50,602 nt of DNA, from assembly GCA_001898225.1 (NCBI GenBank), contig MKTJ01000076.1:1-50602 (forward strand). The letters run 5' to 3'. A model generated the notes under the pieces. It was not told the origin of the DNA, searched no databases, and was given only the letters and a program-made list of their open reading frames with translations. Below are positions 35,615 to 43,994 of this stretch, piece by piece. The stretch comes from Chloroflexi bacterium 54-19. Lineage in GTDB: Bacteria; Chloroflexota; Chloroflexia; Chloroheliales; Chloroheliaceae. Each line of letters starts with the position of its first letter. The first letter of the stretch is position 1. Position numbers and translations under genes: made by a program.

Positions 35615-35968
35615 TTACTTGAAAAAGACCGGTTTGAGCATGAAAAAACCGGCCGGTAACCACACCACAAAGAAAGCCACCACCGTAATCTGGACCAGGG
35701 TCTTATGATGGTCTACTGCCTTATCCCAGAAATCCATCAGAATAAGCCGGATGCCGTTAAAGCCGTGATAGAGAACCGCCCCGACCAGAACCCACTCCAG
35801 CACCCGGAAGGGTGGGTTTTTGTAGAGGAAAAGTAATTCATTGTAGTAGTCGGCTCCGAAACCGACCAGGTACGTATCGGCAATGTGGAGAAATAAAAAG
35901 CCCAGGATACCTACGCCGGTCAACCGGTGTAATATCCAGAGCCACATGCCGGATTGGCCTCGATACAT
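35615..35968 (-). CDS. sdhC: Succinate dehydrogenase cytochrome b556 subunit
   Basis: 117 aa, three membrane helices (about 8-30, 55-77, 90-112). MWLWILHRLTGVGILGFLFLHIADTYLVG is the SdhC signature with the quinone-site Arg and a His; LYHGFNGIRLILMDF holds another candidate haem ligand. First gene of sdhCDAB; ATG at 35968 follows a strong AAGGAGGAGG ribosome site. Confidence 0.9.
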   Translation of the reverse strand: MYRGQSGMWLWILHRLTGVGILGFLFLHIADTYLVGFGADYYNELLFLYKNPPFRVLEWVLVGAVLYHGFNGIRLILMDFWDKAVDHHKTLVQITVVAFFVVWLPAGFFMLKPVFFK

Positions 35969-36095
35969 AACAGATCCCTCCTCCTTGAGCTATTTATTTT
36001 CAAGGTTTTTGACGTTAGACAGAGCGCCTTTTTGCTTATATCTTATATAAGGAAATTACTTTCGAATTATTTCATCATTAACTCAGTATGTGATA

Positions 36096-36125
36096 ATTAT
36101 AACACTCACTGCCTCGGCCTTGCAA
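36096..36125 (-). promoter_or_regulatory. Promoter of the sdhCDAB operon
   Basis: Minus strand: -35 TTGCAA (36125-36120), 18-base spacer, -10 TATAAT (36101-36096). It yields a leader of about 120 bases before sdhC. Confidence 0.6.
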
Positions 36126-36128
36126 GGC

Positions 36129-36164
36129 AATAATCCCCTGGTACGGCGGTGCCAGGGGATTATT
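36129..36164 (-). terminator. Terminator of the chemoreceptor gene
   Basis: AATAATCCCCTGG (36129-36141) pairs perfectly with 36152-36164 around 10 bases; separates the chemoreceptor unit from the sdh promoter. Confidence 0.75.
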
Positions 36165-36228
36165 CTTACATATCAATGGGATAAAGCCAGGTTATAGTTT
36201 GGACCTATAGTTGGACCTTAAAAGGCTC

Positions 36229-37866
36229 TCAGGTCGCTAAAGTCATGTTCAGCCGGGCGCTGACTTTTTCCAGGTTGACGGCAGTTTTCGAGACGTCGGT
36301 ACTGCCACTGGCCGTTTGCTGGGCGATAACGCTCAAACCCGAAAGGGCGTTAAGGACTTGCTGGTTGGCGGTGCGTTGCTGCTCGGTCGCGTTCTTGATG
36401 ACGCTGCTCAACTCCTGCATTTTCTGGGCGCTACCACTGATGCTGCAAGCCTGGTCGTGGGCCTGTTCGGTCAATTGGCGCATTTCCTCGATAACCATCC
36501 CGGCCCGGGCCGCGACTTCTTCCATCTCCTGGGCTTTCTCGAAACCGTCCTGGGCCGAAGCGACCGCCTCCCTGGTTACTTCCTCGATTTCGTGAACAAT
36601 CGTAACGACTTCTTTACTGGCCTGGCTGGAGCGGGCCGCCAACTCTTTTACTTCGTGGGCAACCACCCCAAACCGTTCGCCGAACTCCCCGGCCCCGGCA
36701 GCTTCGATGGCCGCGTTGAGCGAAAGGAGGTGGGTTTCGGCGGAGATTGACCCCAGCAAATCGAGAATCCGGCGCATTTTCTGGTGGCGTGTAGTCAGGT
36801 CGTTCATTGTTTTTAAAAGTTCCTGGTAAAGATGGCCGACCTGGCCGCTAACCGCGACAGTTTGACCAACCGCCTCTCGCCCTTTTTCGCTCTGGTCCGA
36901 GGTCTGGGCAGTAGTCATCTCAATCTGGCGACTTTCTTTAGTGATGGTTTCGGCGGCCTCACGAACCTGCTTCGCCAGTTCGGTGATGTTCATCGCGGTT
37001 GACGAAAGCTCGCTCATGGACGAATTTATTTGAATAACGGTCCCGACCTGCTCCTGGCTTCCCTGGGCCTGTTGCCCGGCGGTGTTTTTCAAGAGTCCGA
37101 CCAGGCTAAGCACTTCCTGGCTGGCTTCCTGGCTATTTTTTTGGCGCTGTTCAATAGCATTATTAGCCACCCGCAACTGGCCGAGGGCCTTTTCGACCTC
37201 TTTGCTCTGGCCGAGAATGGCCCGGATAGTGCCAAAGGCCACCAGGCCGCCCAAAAGCAGGGTTCCGGCCAGCACAGCCAGGGTGATAAGTTTGTGGAGG
37301 TCGGCATCGGCTTCGGCCTGGGCTACGCCGCTAGTGGCCCGGTCGGTCAGGTCGTTGCTTAAATTGGTGCTGTGCAGGACCAACGCGTCTTTGATAGGGG
37401 CGATTTTGATAGTCCAGTCGGAAACCGCCTCGTTAAAGTCGTAATTTTTAACGGTGGCGATAGCTTCGGTGTAAAGGCCGCTCAATGTTTTGTGCTGGTC
37501 GGCGATACTATTCATCTGCTCGCGTTCGGTGGGAGTCAAATCGGCCTTGAGCAGGGCGGGGATTTCGGTCTGGTCAATGGCCGTATTGATTTGCAGGAAA
37601 GTATCTTCGATGGTGAGGGTTTTACGCACTAATAAATCGGTGAAAGCCAGGGCCTCGGCCCGGATGGAGGCCAGCAGCGCGGTTGCATCCGAAGCGGTCA
37701 TATCATATTGCCGGGCCACGGTCAGGTCAGCCTGATAAGTCGAAAAAGCCAGGCGGGCCGTGCCTGCCATGACCAGAAAAAGAATCATGACCAGGAAAAA
37801 CCCTATTATTAATTTATCCCGGATACTAAAGGTGAGATTTTTAAATCTCCACTTCACTAACGCCAT
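36229..37866 (-). CDS. Methyl-accepting chemotaxis protein
   Basis: 545 aa transmembrane receptor. First membrane helix about 18-36; a four-helix-bundle-like extracytoplasmic sensor (40-190, STYQADLTVARQYDMTASDATALLASIRAEALAF); second membrane helix about 195-215; then a long coiled coil. The signalling tip reads ISAETHLLSLNAAIEAAGAGEFGERFGVVAHEVKELAARS, a slightly divergent form of the universal hairpin. No clear HAMP domain is seen between TM2 and the coiled coil. No che genes lie nearby, so the ligand and whether it drives a flagellum, pilus or other output are unknown. ATG at 37866 follows GGGAG. Confidence 0.9.
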   Translation of the reverse strand: MALVKWRFKNLTFSIRDKLIIGFFLVMILFLVMAGTARLAFSTYQADLTVARQYDMTASDATALLASIRAEALAFTDLLVRKTLTIEDTFLQINTAIDQTEIPALLKADLTPTEREQMNSIADQHKTLSGLYTEAIATVKNYDFNEAVSDWTIKIAPIKDALVLHSTNLSNDLTDRATSGVAQAEADADLHKLITLAVLAGTLLLGGLVAFGTIRAILGQSKEVEKALGQLRVANNAIEQRQKNSQEASQEVLSLVGLLKNTAGQQAQGSQEQVGTVIQINSSMSELSSTAMNITELAKQVREAAETITKESRQIEMTTAQTSDQSEKGREAVGQTVAVSGQVGHLYQELLKTMNDLTTRHQKMRRILDLLGSISAETHLLSLNAAIEAAGAGEFGERFGVVAHEVKELAARSSQASKEVVTIVHEIEEVTREAVASAQDGFEKAQEMEEVAARAGMVIEEMRQLTEQAHDQACSISGSAQKMQELSSVIKNATEQQRTANQQVLNALSGLSVIAQQTASGSTDVSKTAVNLEKVSARLNMTLAT

Positions 37867-38051
37867 TGTTTTCTCCCACTGAAGCCTGGATTGGTTTATT
37901 TTATCTTATTGTGGTTTGTTGAAAAGAAAAAATAAATAAGTAAAAACTCCTATGATTAAATGCATAGGGATAGGAATAAAATCAAACGATACAACCCTTA
38001 ATTCGTTTAATTCAAAGAAAATTAACTGGAAATGGCGTATTGGAAAATGGT

Positions 38052-38489
38052 TTAGCCGTTCTCGCGGCCCAGGTAGACCAGCCAGTCGCCGCTGATTTCG
38101 AGGTTTTTCTCGTCCAGGTTATTAAGAATATCTGCGCCGCCATGGTAGACCCAGGCCCGGACTTTGCGGGGCTCCCCGGTTTCATCCCGGATGACGGCTT
38201 CGCGGACAACCCGCATATACCAGCCGGTATCGGTGGTCGGGTCGTATTGTTCCAGGCCGTCCAGGTCGCGGGTGACAGCCTCATAAAGTTCAGGTTTGGG
38301 ATAGACCAGGTTGCCGTTGATACGGCTACCGTCCTCGGCGTCGGTAACAAAAGGAAATTCGTCAATAAACATCCGGTGGTTGGGCAGTACCGCCGGGATT
38401 TCCTCAATGGTCCGGCCCTTTAGAAAGCGCTCCCAGTTGTTCTCGCCGGTCCGTAACGTGCCATACACGAAAAAAGGTAGTTTTTCCAT
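38052..38489 (-). CDS. Gamma-glutamylcyclotransferase-like (AIG2/GGCT) protein
   Basis: 145 aa. The N-terminal FFVYGTLRTGENN is the substrate-loop signature of the GGCT/AIG2 fold, and the Glu of DLDGLEQYD corresponds to the family's catalytic acid. Members cyclise gamma-glutamyl amines or peptides; many bacterial ones are uncharacterised. Single gene, ATG at 38489 with AAAGATATGG-type upstream context. Confidence 0.85.
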   Translation of the reverse strand: MEKLPFFVYGTLRTGENNWERFLKGRTIEEIPAVLPNHRMFIDEFPFVTDAEDGSRINGNLVYPKPELYEAVTRDLDGLEQYDPTTDTGWYMRVVREAVIRDETGEPRKVRAWVYHGGADILNNLDEKNLEISGDWLVYLGRENG

Positions 38490-38529
38490 ATCTTTCCTTG
38501 AGTAGTCAGGGGCTCATAGCCCATCATCG

Positions 38530-38680
38530 GTAGTCAGTAATGAATCTTGTCTTGCAGGTTAGTGTTAAAGTCGAAAGGCTTGCCAGGCTTTTATTTTTGT
38601 CCGAGTTAATAAGTGTTCCAGGGCTGAAAAAGTAGCAGGCATTTTCTTACTGACTACTGCCCACCGATTACTGACTACTA
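38530..38680. repeat. Inverted/direct copies of a TTACTGACTACT motif
   Basis: GTAGTCAGTAAT at 38530-38541 is inverted relative to TTACTGACTACT at 38647-38658 and ATTACTGACTACTA at 38667-38680. The last copy includes the stop codon (CTA, 38678-38680) of the TolB-like gene. The 137-base gene-free spacer could fold into a large stem. Likely a dispersed short repeat. Confidence 0.5.
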
Positions 38681-39970
38681 GTTCACCCAATCGAAGCCGG
38701 AATGTGCGCCCCGGTCCGAAATTTTTACCAGGTTGGTGCCATCGCTGTTAATCGAATAGAAACCCTGTCCGGCCAGGAAAGCAATCTTTTTACCGTCATT
38801 GGACCATGCGGTCATAGGCTGGTCCTCGAACAGACTGGTCAGGCGTTTGAGGCCGGTGCCGTCCGGTTTCACCAGCCAGACATCGTAAGGGACGCCATGC
38901 GCTGCCGGGGCGTTAAGGCTTTTCGGGTTTGCGCCAAAAGGTAACAACCCGGTCATGCCCAGGTTGAACCCAAGCGGGTTGCCCAGAGCGGCATTGTTTG
39001 AAGCCTGGCCAGAGGGAGTAGCGGTCGGGCTGGCATAGGGGTTGATGTCCGGCCCACCCGCTGCTGCGAAGGAAATCCACTGGCCGTCCGGGGAAGGTTG
39101 CGGGAAGTAGATCCCGATAAAGCCTAATTCTTTGGTTAAAAGGGTTTTGACCTCTTTGGTCTGCAAGTTCATGATTTGCAGGCTCGTTTCGTAGGTGCCG
39201 GTGCTTGCCATGACATGGGTATAGATTACCGACTTGCCGTCCGGCAGCGGGACCGGTTCACGGGCGTCATCGGCCAGTTTTTCGCGAGTGCCGGTCGCCA
39301 GTTCCAGCCGGTTAATTGTGATGGCTTCCCCGACAATATTCTTCTCGCTGTCGCGCCGGGGCACTCTTGAACTGAAATAGAGGTATTTGCCGTCTTTGGA
39401 CCAGGCGGGATGGTCGAGGAAGCCCTGCGGTTCGTCCCGGTTGATAAGCAGTTTATCTTCGCCGGTCTTAAGGTCGAGGACGTGAATATCCTGCCCGATA
39501 ACGATGTTGCCCTGGGTCCCTTCGGGCTCCGGGCTAAAGGCGTAGGCCATTTTGGCACCATCGGGTGAGATAGCCGGGGATTGGGCTATCGCCAGGGGAG
39601 TGGCCTTGGTAAGTTGTTTGCCGCCGAGGTCTTTGGTCGTAATCGGCGGGACACCCGGCGTCCCGGCGCCGCTCTGCCAGATGTTGTTTTCTTTAACCCA
39701 AAAAATCTGACCGCTAATATTTTCACCGGTCGGCGGCGGGGCCATTACGGTAATCTGACCGTCCGGTCCCGTAACCGGCGCGGCGACTTTCGTCCCGCTG
39801 GCGCTGCTGCTACCATTACCAGAGGCGGTAGAGGGGTTGCCGGAAGAAATAGGGGTGGTTGGCGGGGTAGTAGGAGTATCGCTACAGGCCACGAGAATAA
39901 GCCCCACCAGAAGCATGGTGAGGCTCAGGAGGGCCGTAAACTGAAATGATAGTGAATGAGGCCGCTTCAT
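38678..39970 (-). CDS. TolB-like beta-propeller lipoprotein
   Basis: 430 aa from ATG 39970 (GGAGG six bases upstream); an in-frame extension to 40075 overlaps topA and is rejected. Signal peptide with lipobox LVAC (Cys29), then a Thr/Pro/Ser-rich linker to about 95. The rest shows WD40/TolB propeller blades: ISPDGAKMAYAF, PAWSKDGKYLYFSSR, PSPDGQWISFAA, TAWSNDGKKIAFLAG. A low-complexity insert (SPTATPSGQASNNAALGNPLG) splits the later blades. Located outside the membrane; a protein-binding or scaffold role is typical. Starts 13 bases after topA's stop, so probably co-transcribed with it. Confidence 0.85.
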   Translation of the reverse strand: MKRPHSLSFQFTALLSLTMLLVGLILVACSDTPTTPPTTPISSGNPSTASGNGSSSASGTKVAAPVTGPDGQITVMAPPPTGENISGQIFWVKENNIWQSGAGTPGVPPITTKDLGGKQLTKATPLAIAQSPAISPDGAKMAYAFSPEPEGTQGNIVIGQDIHVLDLKTGEDKLLINRDEPQGFLDHPAWSKDGKYLYFSSRVPRRDSEKNIVGEAITINRLELATGTREKLADDAREPVPLPDGKSVIYTHVMASTGTYETSLQIMNLQTKEVKTLLTKELGFIGIYFPQPSPDGQWISFAAAGGPDINPYASPTATPSGQASNNAALGNPLGFNLGMTGLLPFGANPKSLNAPAAHGVPYDVWLVKPDGTGLKRLTSLFEDQPMTAWSNDGKKIAFLAGQGFYSINSDGTNLVKISDRGAHSGFDWVN

Positions 39971-39983
39971 ATTTGCCTCCGGT

Positions 39984-42281
39984 TTATACTGCGGCGGCTT
40001 CTCGTTCTTCCTCTTCTGAGGAATCCTCGCCGGTATCCTCGTCTTGTTCCGCCTGTAAGTCGGCGGCTGTGACATTCTCGGCGACCGCCTGGGACAACTG
40101 GCTGCGCGGTGCGGCTACGCTCGGTTTACCAGCAACCGTTTCTTCATCGGGGATTTCGTAGGGCATAGTGTGGCCGCAGACGGTACACTTGGCGTTGCGT
40201 TTGCCTGAAAGCGTCATAAGACCGCCACATTCAGGGCACGGTTCGGGCAAAGGCCGCTCCCAGACCGAGAAATCACATTCGGGGTAGCGCGAGCAGCCAT
40301 AGAAGATGCGCCGTTTTTTGGTGCTGCGGATAACCGTTTCACCTTCACCGCATTTCGGACAGAGCATGCCCAGTTTTTTGAGAATCGGTTTGGCGTTGCG
40401 ACATTCCGGGAACCCGGAGCAGGCGATAAAGCGCCCGAACCGGCCCATCTTGACGTACATGGGCCGCCCGCACTTCTCGCAATCCTCCCCGGCCAGTTCC
40501 GGTTCGAGCGAGACCTTTTGCATTTCGGTCTCGGCTTTTTCGACCGAGCCCTGGAACGGCTGGTAGAACTCTCGCAGCACCGGCACCCACTGGCGTTCGC
40601 CATCGGCGATTTCGTCCAGTTCGTTTTCCATGTTCGAGGTAAAGTTGGCGTCTACGATTTCCGGGAAGAATTCGACCACCAGGTCATTGACCAGCAAGCC
40701 CAGTTCGGTCGGCACGAATTTCTTTTCCTCTTTGACCACGTAATACCGTTCCTGGATGGTGCCCAGGGTCGGGGCGTAGGTACTGGGCCGCCCGATGCCG
40801 AGTTCCTCGAGAGTTTTGACCAGGGTCGCCTCGGTATAGCGGGGCGGCGGCTGGGTAAAGTGTTGGTCCGGCTCAAGTTTCAAAAGGGCCAGCTTCTCGC
40901 CCGTTTCGAGCGGTGGCAGAGCTTTTTTGCTCAGTTCGTCCTCGGCTCCCTCGTCCAACCCTTCCTGGTAGACCGCCAGGAACCCGGCGAAGGCAATCAC
41001 CGAGCCTGTCGCTCGGAACAGGTAAGGCCGTGCAGCCACTGCTGTTTTGGCAGGTCCGGCTTTAATATCGACCGAAGTGTTATCGAGCTGGGCCGGGGCC
41101 ATCTGGCTGGCGATAAAACGCTGCCAGATTAAGCGATAGAGCTTGAACTGCTCCTGGGTCAGGAAGCCTTTGATAGATTCGGGGTCGCGCAACGAACTGG
41201 TCGGGCGCACCGCCTCGTGAGCTTCCTGGGCATTTTTAGACTTCTTGGTATAGACGGGAGGCGTTTCGGGCAGGTAATCCTGGCCGTAGCGGGTGCTGAT
41301 GACCTGGCGGGCTTCCTCCTGGGCGACGGCGGCAATGTTGGTGCTGTCGGTACGCATATAGGTGATGAGCCCCTGGCCGCCTTCCTTGCCGAGGTCCACG
41401 CCTTCGTACAACTGCTGCGCCACCGACATAGTCCGGCGGCTGGTGAAGTTCAGCTTGCGGCTGGCCTCCTGTTGCAGGGTGCTGGTGGTGAAGGGCGCGG
41501 CGGGTTTGCGCTGGCTGCGGGTCTGGCGCACCTCGCTAATCTCATAGATGGCGTTTTCGAGACCCTTCAAAATCGCCTCGGCCTGGGCCTGGTTGACCAG
41601 TTCCGGTTTCGCGCCGTTGACGGTATGCAAATTGGCCCGGAAAGAAATTTCTTTCTTGCCTTTGCGGGCCTCAACTTGCTTCTGGAGTTCGACCTCGATG
41701 GTCCAATATTCTTCGGGCTCGAATTTATCTATATCGCGCTCACGGTCGACAATCAGGCGCAAAGCGACACTCTGGACCCGCCCGGCGCTCAGGCCCCGTT
41801 TGACCTTCTTCCACAGAATCGGGCTGATTTTGTAGCCGACCAACCGGTCGAGGATACGCCGCGCCTGCTGGGCATTGACGAGGTCCATATCAATCGCGCG
41901 GGGATGCTTGACGGCGTCTTTAATCGCGTCCTTGGTAATTTCGTGAAAGACAATCCGGCGGACCTTTTTGGTGGAATTTTCCAACCCGGTCGCGGAGACC
42001 AGGTGCCAGGCAATCGCTTCGCCTTCGCGGTCAGGGTCGGTTGCCAGCAAAATCTCGTCGGCGCTCTTGACCTGCTCTTTTAGCTCTTTAACAACTTCTT
42101 TTTTGTCGCGGGGAATAAGGTATTGAGGCTGGAAGGATTCTTCTACTTCCACGCCCAGCTTACTTTTCGGCAAATCGCGGACGTGCCCGTAGCTGGCGCG
42201 AACCGTGTAACCTTTGCCCAGGTACTTCCCGATGGTCTTGGCTTTGGCCGGCGACTCTACTATTACTAACCTAGCGGCCAT
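39984..42281 (-). CDS. topA: DNA topoisomerase I
   Basis: Type IA topoisomerase that relaxes negative supercoils, 765 aa. TOPRIM domain with Glu9 (VESPAKAKT) and DPDREGEA (82-89); LSAGRVQSVALRL (164-176); active-site Tyr308 in GLITYMRTDST. The C-terminal part has three zinc-ribbon repeats with paired cysteines (CEKCGRPM...CSGFPEC, CPKCGEGE...CSRYPEC, CPECGGLM...CTVCG), then an acidic Glu/Ser tail. Start ATG at 42281 with AAAAGGAAG upstream. Complete and conventional. Confidence 0.96.
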   Translation of the reverse strand: MAARLVIVESPAKAKTIGKYLGKGYTVRASYGHVRDLPKSKLGVEVEESFQPQYLIPRDKKEVVKELKEQVKSADEILLATDPDREGEAIAWHLVSATGLENSTKKVRRIVFHEITKDAIKDAVKHPRAIDMDLVNAQQARRILDRLVGYKISPILWKKVKRGLSAGRVQSVALRLIVDRERDIDKFEPEEYWTIEVELQKQVEARKGKKEISFRANLHTVNGAKPELVNQAQAEAILKGLENAIYEISEVRQTRSQRKPAAPFTTSTLQQEASRKLNFTSRRTMSVAQQLYEGVDLGKEGGQGLITYMRTDSTNIAAVAQEEARQVISTRYGQDYLPETPPVYTKKSKNAQEAHEAVRPTSSLRDPESIKGFLTQEQFKLYRLIWQRFIASQMAPAQLDNTSVDIKAGPAKTAVAARPYLFRATGSVIAFAGFLAVYQEGLDEGAEDELSKKALPPLETGEKLALLKLEPDQHFTQPPPRYTEATLVKTLEELGIGRPSTYAPTLGTIQERYYVVKEEKKFVPTELGLLVNDLVVEFFPEIVDANFTSNMENELDEIADGERQWVPVLREFYQPFQGSVEKAETEMQKVSLEPELAGEDCEKCGRPMYVKMGRFGRFIACSGFPECRNAKPILKKLGMLCPKCGEGETVIRSTKKRRIFYGCSRYPECDFSVWERPLPEPCPECGGLMTLSGKRNAKCTVCGHTMPYEIPDEETVAGKPSVAAPRSQLSQAVAENVTAADLQAEQDEDTGEDSSEEEEREAAAV

Positions 42282-42440
42282 TCGATACTTCCTTTTAAAA
42301 GACTGAGTGAATAAAAATATTCTAAATATTAAAGGTTAAAAAATTACTTAATAGCAAGGTAACTCCTTTTACTAAGGCCCCTTGCAGCCTATATGTACGC
42401 AAGTGAGCTTGAAAAAGTTTGGCCCGGCAAATTGGATGAG

Positions 42441-42470
42441 ACTATAAAGGAAAGAAGGTAGAAGTGTCAA
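42441..42470 (-). promoter_or_regulatory. Promoter of topA
   Basis: Minus strand: consensus -35 TTGACA (42470-42465), 18-base spacer, -10 TATAGT (42446-42441). It predicts a leader of about 150 bases before the ATG. Confidence 0.7.
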
Positions 42471-42816
42471 GCCTTACAAATTGGTTGGTCTGGTGGATAA
42501 GTGGCGAAAATAGCAATTTGAGAGGTTGTTTTTAGTTTACCACGGCGGCCCTACCCTATCAAAACCCCTTCCGTTAGATTTTCAATAGATGTTTTTATAA
42601 TAGCGAAAATGTTCCTTTAGTGCCGGGTCCGGCAGGAGAAGGGAACGGGAAGAAAGAAGGGTAGCATAAAACCCTGGCGGAAAGTTTTACAACAAATGCT
42701 AATTACGCCTTGGCTAATAGTATCACTAAGGTTCTTTCAGACTTGGGCAACGTTTTGGGTTCCTTCAAGCCTGAAATCACACTGCTGGCTAGCATCTTAC
42801 CGCAATCGCTAAGGGT

Positions 42817-43035
42817 TTATTCGATTTCGTGTGTGGATAATCGTTGTTCTTTAAGATTAGCCGCTAATTGGTTTATATCTTTTCCAAGTTTAGTGAGGTG
42901 ATTGTGTAGAGCTTTACTTTCAATCTCCAACTGCTTCGAGCGTTCTTGTAACTCTACACATCTCTCAAGTAGTTCTTCAAGCTCGCGGTCAAAGAAGGCG
43001 TTAGCCGGTTTAGGGGAATAATTAAAATTTTCCAT
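42817..43035 (-). CDS. Small coiled-coil protein, MobC-like tail (tentative)
   Basis: 72 aa, MENFNYSPKPANAFFDRELEELLERCV..., a charged, leucine-heptad helix throughout. The C-terminal LHNHLTKLGKDINQLAANLKEQ recalls the LxxIGNNLNQIAxxLN motif at the end of MobC/relaxosome accessory proteins, so it may be a shortened mobilisation protein or an unrelated small regulator. No good ribosome site precedes ATG 43035. A perfect 7-bp palindrome (43099-43116) lies 63 bases upstream and could be its operator. Codon use differs from the GC-rich neighbours. Confidence 0.4.
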   Translation of the reverse strand: MENFNYSPKPANAFFDRELEELLERCVELQERSKQLEIESKALHNHLTKLGKDINQLAANLKEQRLSTHEIE

Positions 43036-43098
43036 TTTCTACTTTTCTGAGGATAGTCTGGATTAGTTCCAGGTCTAGCTCTCAGGTAGAAGTGGAAG

Positions 43099-43133
43099 GT
43101 ACTCAAAAGTGAGTACGTTATTCAAAAGTGAGT
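43099..43133. promoter_or_regulatory. Operator-like palindrome with repeated half-site
   Basis: GTACTCA (43099-43105), AAAG, TGAGTAC (43110-43116): perfect 7-bp arms. A second TTCAAAAGTGAGT copy lies at 43121-43133, so CAAAAGTGAGT occurs twice 20 bases apart. Spacing and symmetry resemble a dimeric HTH-protein site. Confidence 0.5.
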
Positions 43134-43201
43134 GCTATTATAAGGTAATAGCCAGCATTTAACGGTCCACCGGAAAACCTAATTATAGCAGGGAAGAAGG
43201 A

Positions 43202-43354
43202 CTACTTATTGATTACAACCCGGCTAACTAAGTTAGGAGAAATTCTACAGTTTGCATCGCTGTCCAGTACAATATAGTTCTTGATCGTTTTATCTGGTAC
43301 TGGCTTAACTCTCTGGATAAAGACATTATTCTCCGGGAATTTTTCTTTCTCCGG
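43202..43354 (-). pseudogene. Remnant coding tail, unknown protein
   Basis: A 50-codon minus-strand frame with no start codon, bounded upstream by a stop. It reads PEKEKFPENNVFIQRVKPV, then DKTIKNYIVLDSDANCRI, then SPNLVSRVVINK and a stop. Residue composition and hydrophobic patterning look like a real protein end. No family recognised. Confidence 0.3.
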
Positions 43355-43719
43355 TTAATTTGTGCAGAGCTTATTCAGCACTTCCTAAAATTACAGTCAC
43401 TATACTTCTGGTTTAAAAATTCCTATCTGATAATTGGGATTACCAATGAGTGTAACTCTATCACTAAAGCATATAATTACTATTTTCACCATCCACATTT
43501 TATTTGGAAAAGTTTAGACAATAGGTTAAAACCATTCTGGTTATATACAGGTCACGCCATAGTGACTTTGCATAAAGGCATCATAATTAAGCATCCAATA
43601 TCCCTGGTAAGTAAACTATTCGCCTGGCGAGCTTCTGTCTAATACTTCTGGCAGGTAGTTTGTCAGTTACATTTACACATTTTCAATATATGAAAATGAA
43701 ATCAGGCTCAAAAAGCCGC

Positions 43720-43748
43720 TTGCAAGTGCTGGGTAAATCCGCTATACT
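43720..43748 (+). promoter_or_regulatory. Promoter of tRNA-Leu
   Basis: -35 TTGCAA (43720-43725), 17-base spacer, -10 TATACT (43743-43748); transcription would begin near 43755, 18 bases before the tRNA. Confidence 0.7.
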
Positions 43749-43772
43749 ATCTTAGCCAGGTCAAACTGGCGA

Positions 43773-43855
43773 GCGGGAGTGGTGGAATGGCAGACACGGC
43801 AGACTTAAAATCTGCTGGCCGCAAGGTCGTGAGGGTTCGAGTCCCTCCTTCCGCA
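43773..43855 (+). tRNA. tRNA-Leu (anticodon UAA)
   Basis: Acceptor arms GCGGGAG (43773-43779) and CTTCCGC (43848-43854) with discriminator A43855. The anticodon stem GCAGA/TCTGC encloses loop CTTAAAA with anticodon TAA, reading UUA. A long variable arm (GGCC...) and T-arm AGGGTTCGAGTCCCT complete the class II leucine structure. The 3' CCA is not encoded. The AT-rich element starts right after it, so its 3' end is the probable attachment site; no second copy of the 3' segment is found to the right within the window. Confidence 0.95.
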
Positions 43856-43856
43856 T

Positions 43857-43880
43857 TTTATCCTATTACAATGGGATAAA
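43857..43880. repeat. Hairpin at the tRNA/element junction
   Basis: TTTATCCTAT (43857-43866) pairs with ATGGGATAAA (43871-43880), one G-T wobble, loop TACA. It begins two bases after the tRNA and may act in tRNA 3' processing or as part of the element's left end. A GCATGC/GCATGC palindrome lies about 100 bases further right. Confidence 0.45.
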
Positions 43881-43994
43881 TAACCTTCACTGATTTTGTT
43901 AAAAACCTCTTGAATTTCTCCAAAAAATACCTGAAATATTAAAGATATGCCGTTTTTCGCATGCTGTATTTTGGCATGCAATTGAATGCTAATA

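Larger units (their letters stand above)
42471..43772. other. Sparse region with decayed coding fragments between topA and tRNA-Leu
   Basis: About 1.3 kb with no full-length gene. On the plus strand a frame from about 42674 to 42901 without a convincing start reads like protein (LAESFTTNANYALANSITKVLSDLGNVLGSF...). On the minus strand, 43202-43354 carries a protein-like tail. A small coiled-coil ORF and operator-like palindromes are listed separately. Composition shifts to AT-rich. The pattern suggests remnants of earlier insertions at this tRNA locus; this is inference. Confidence 0.4.
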
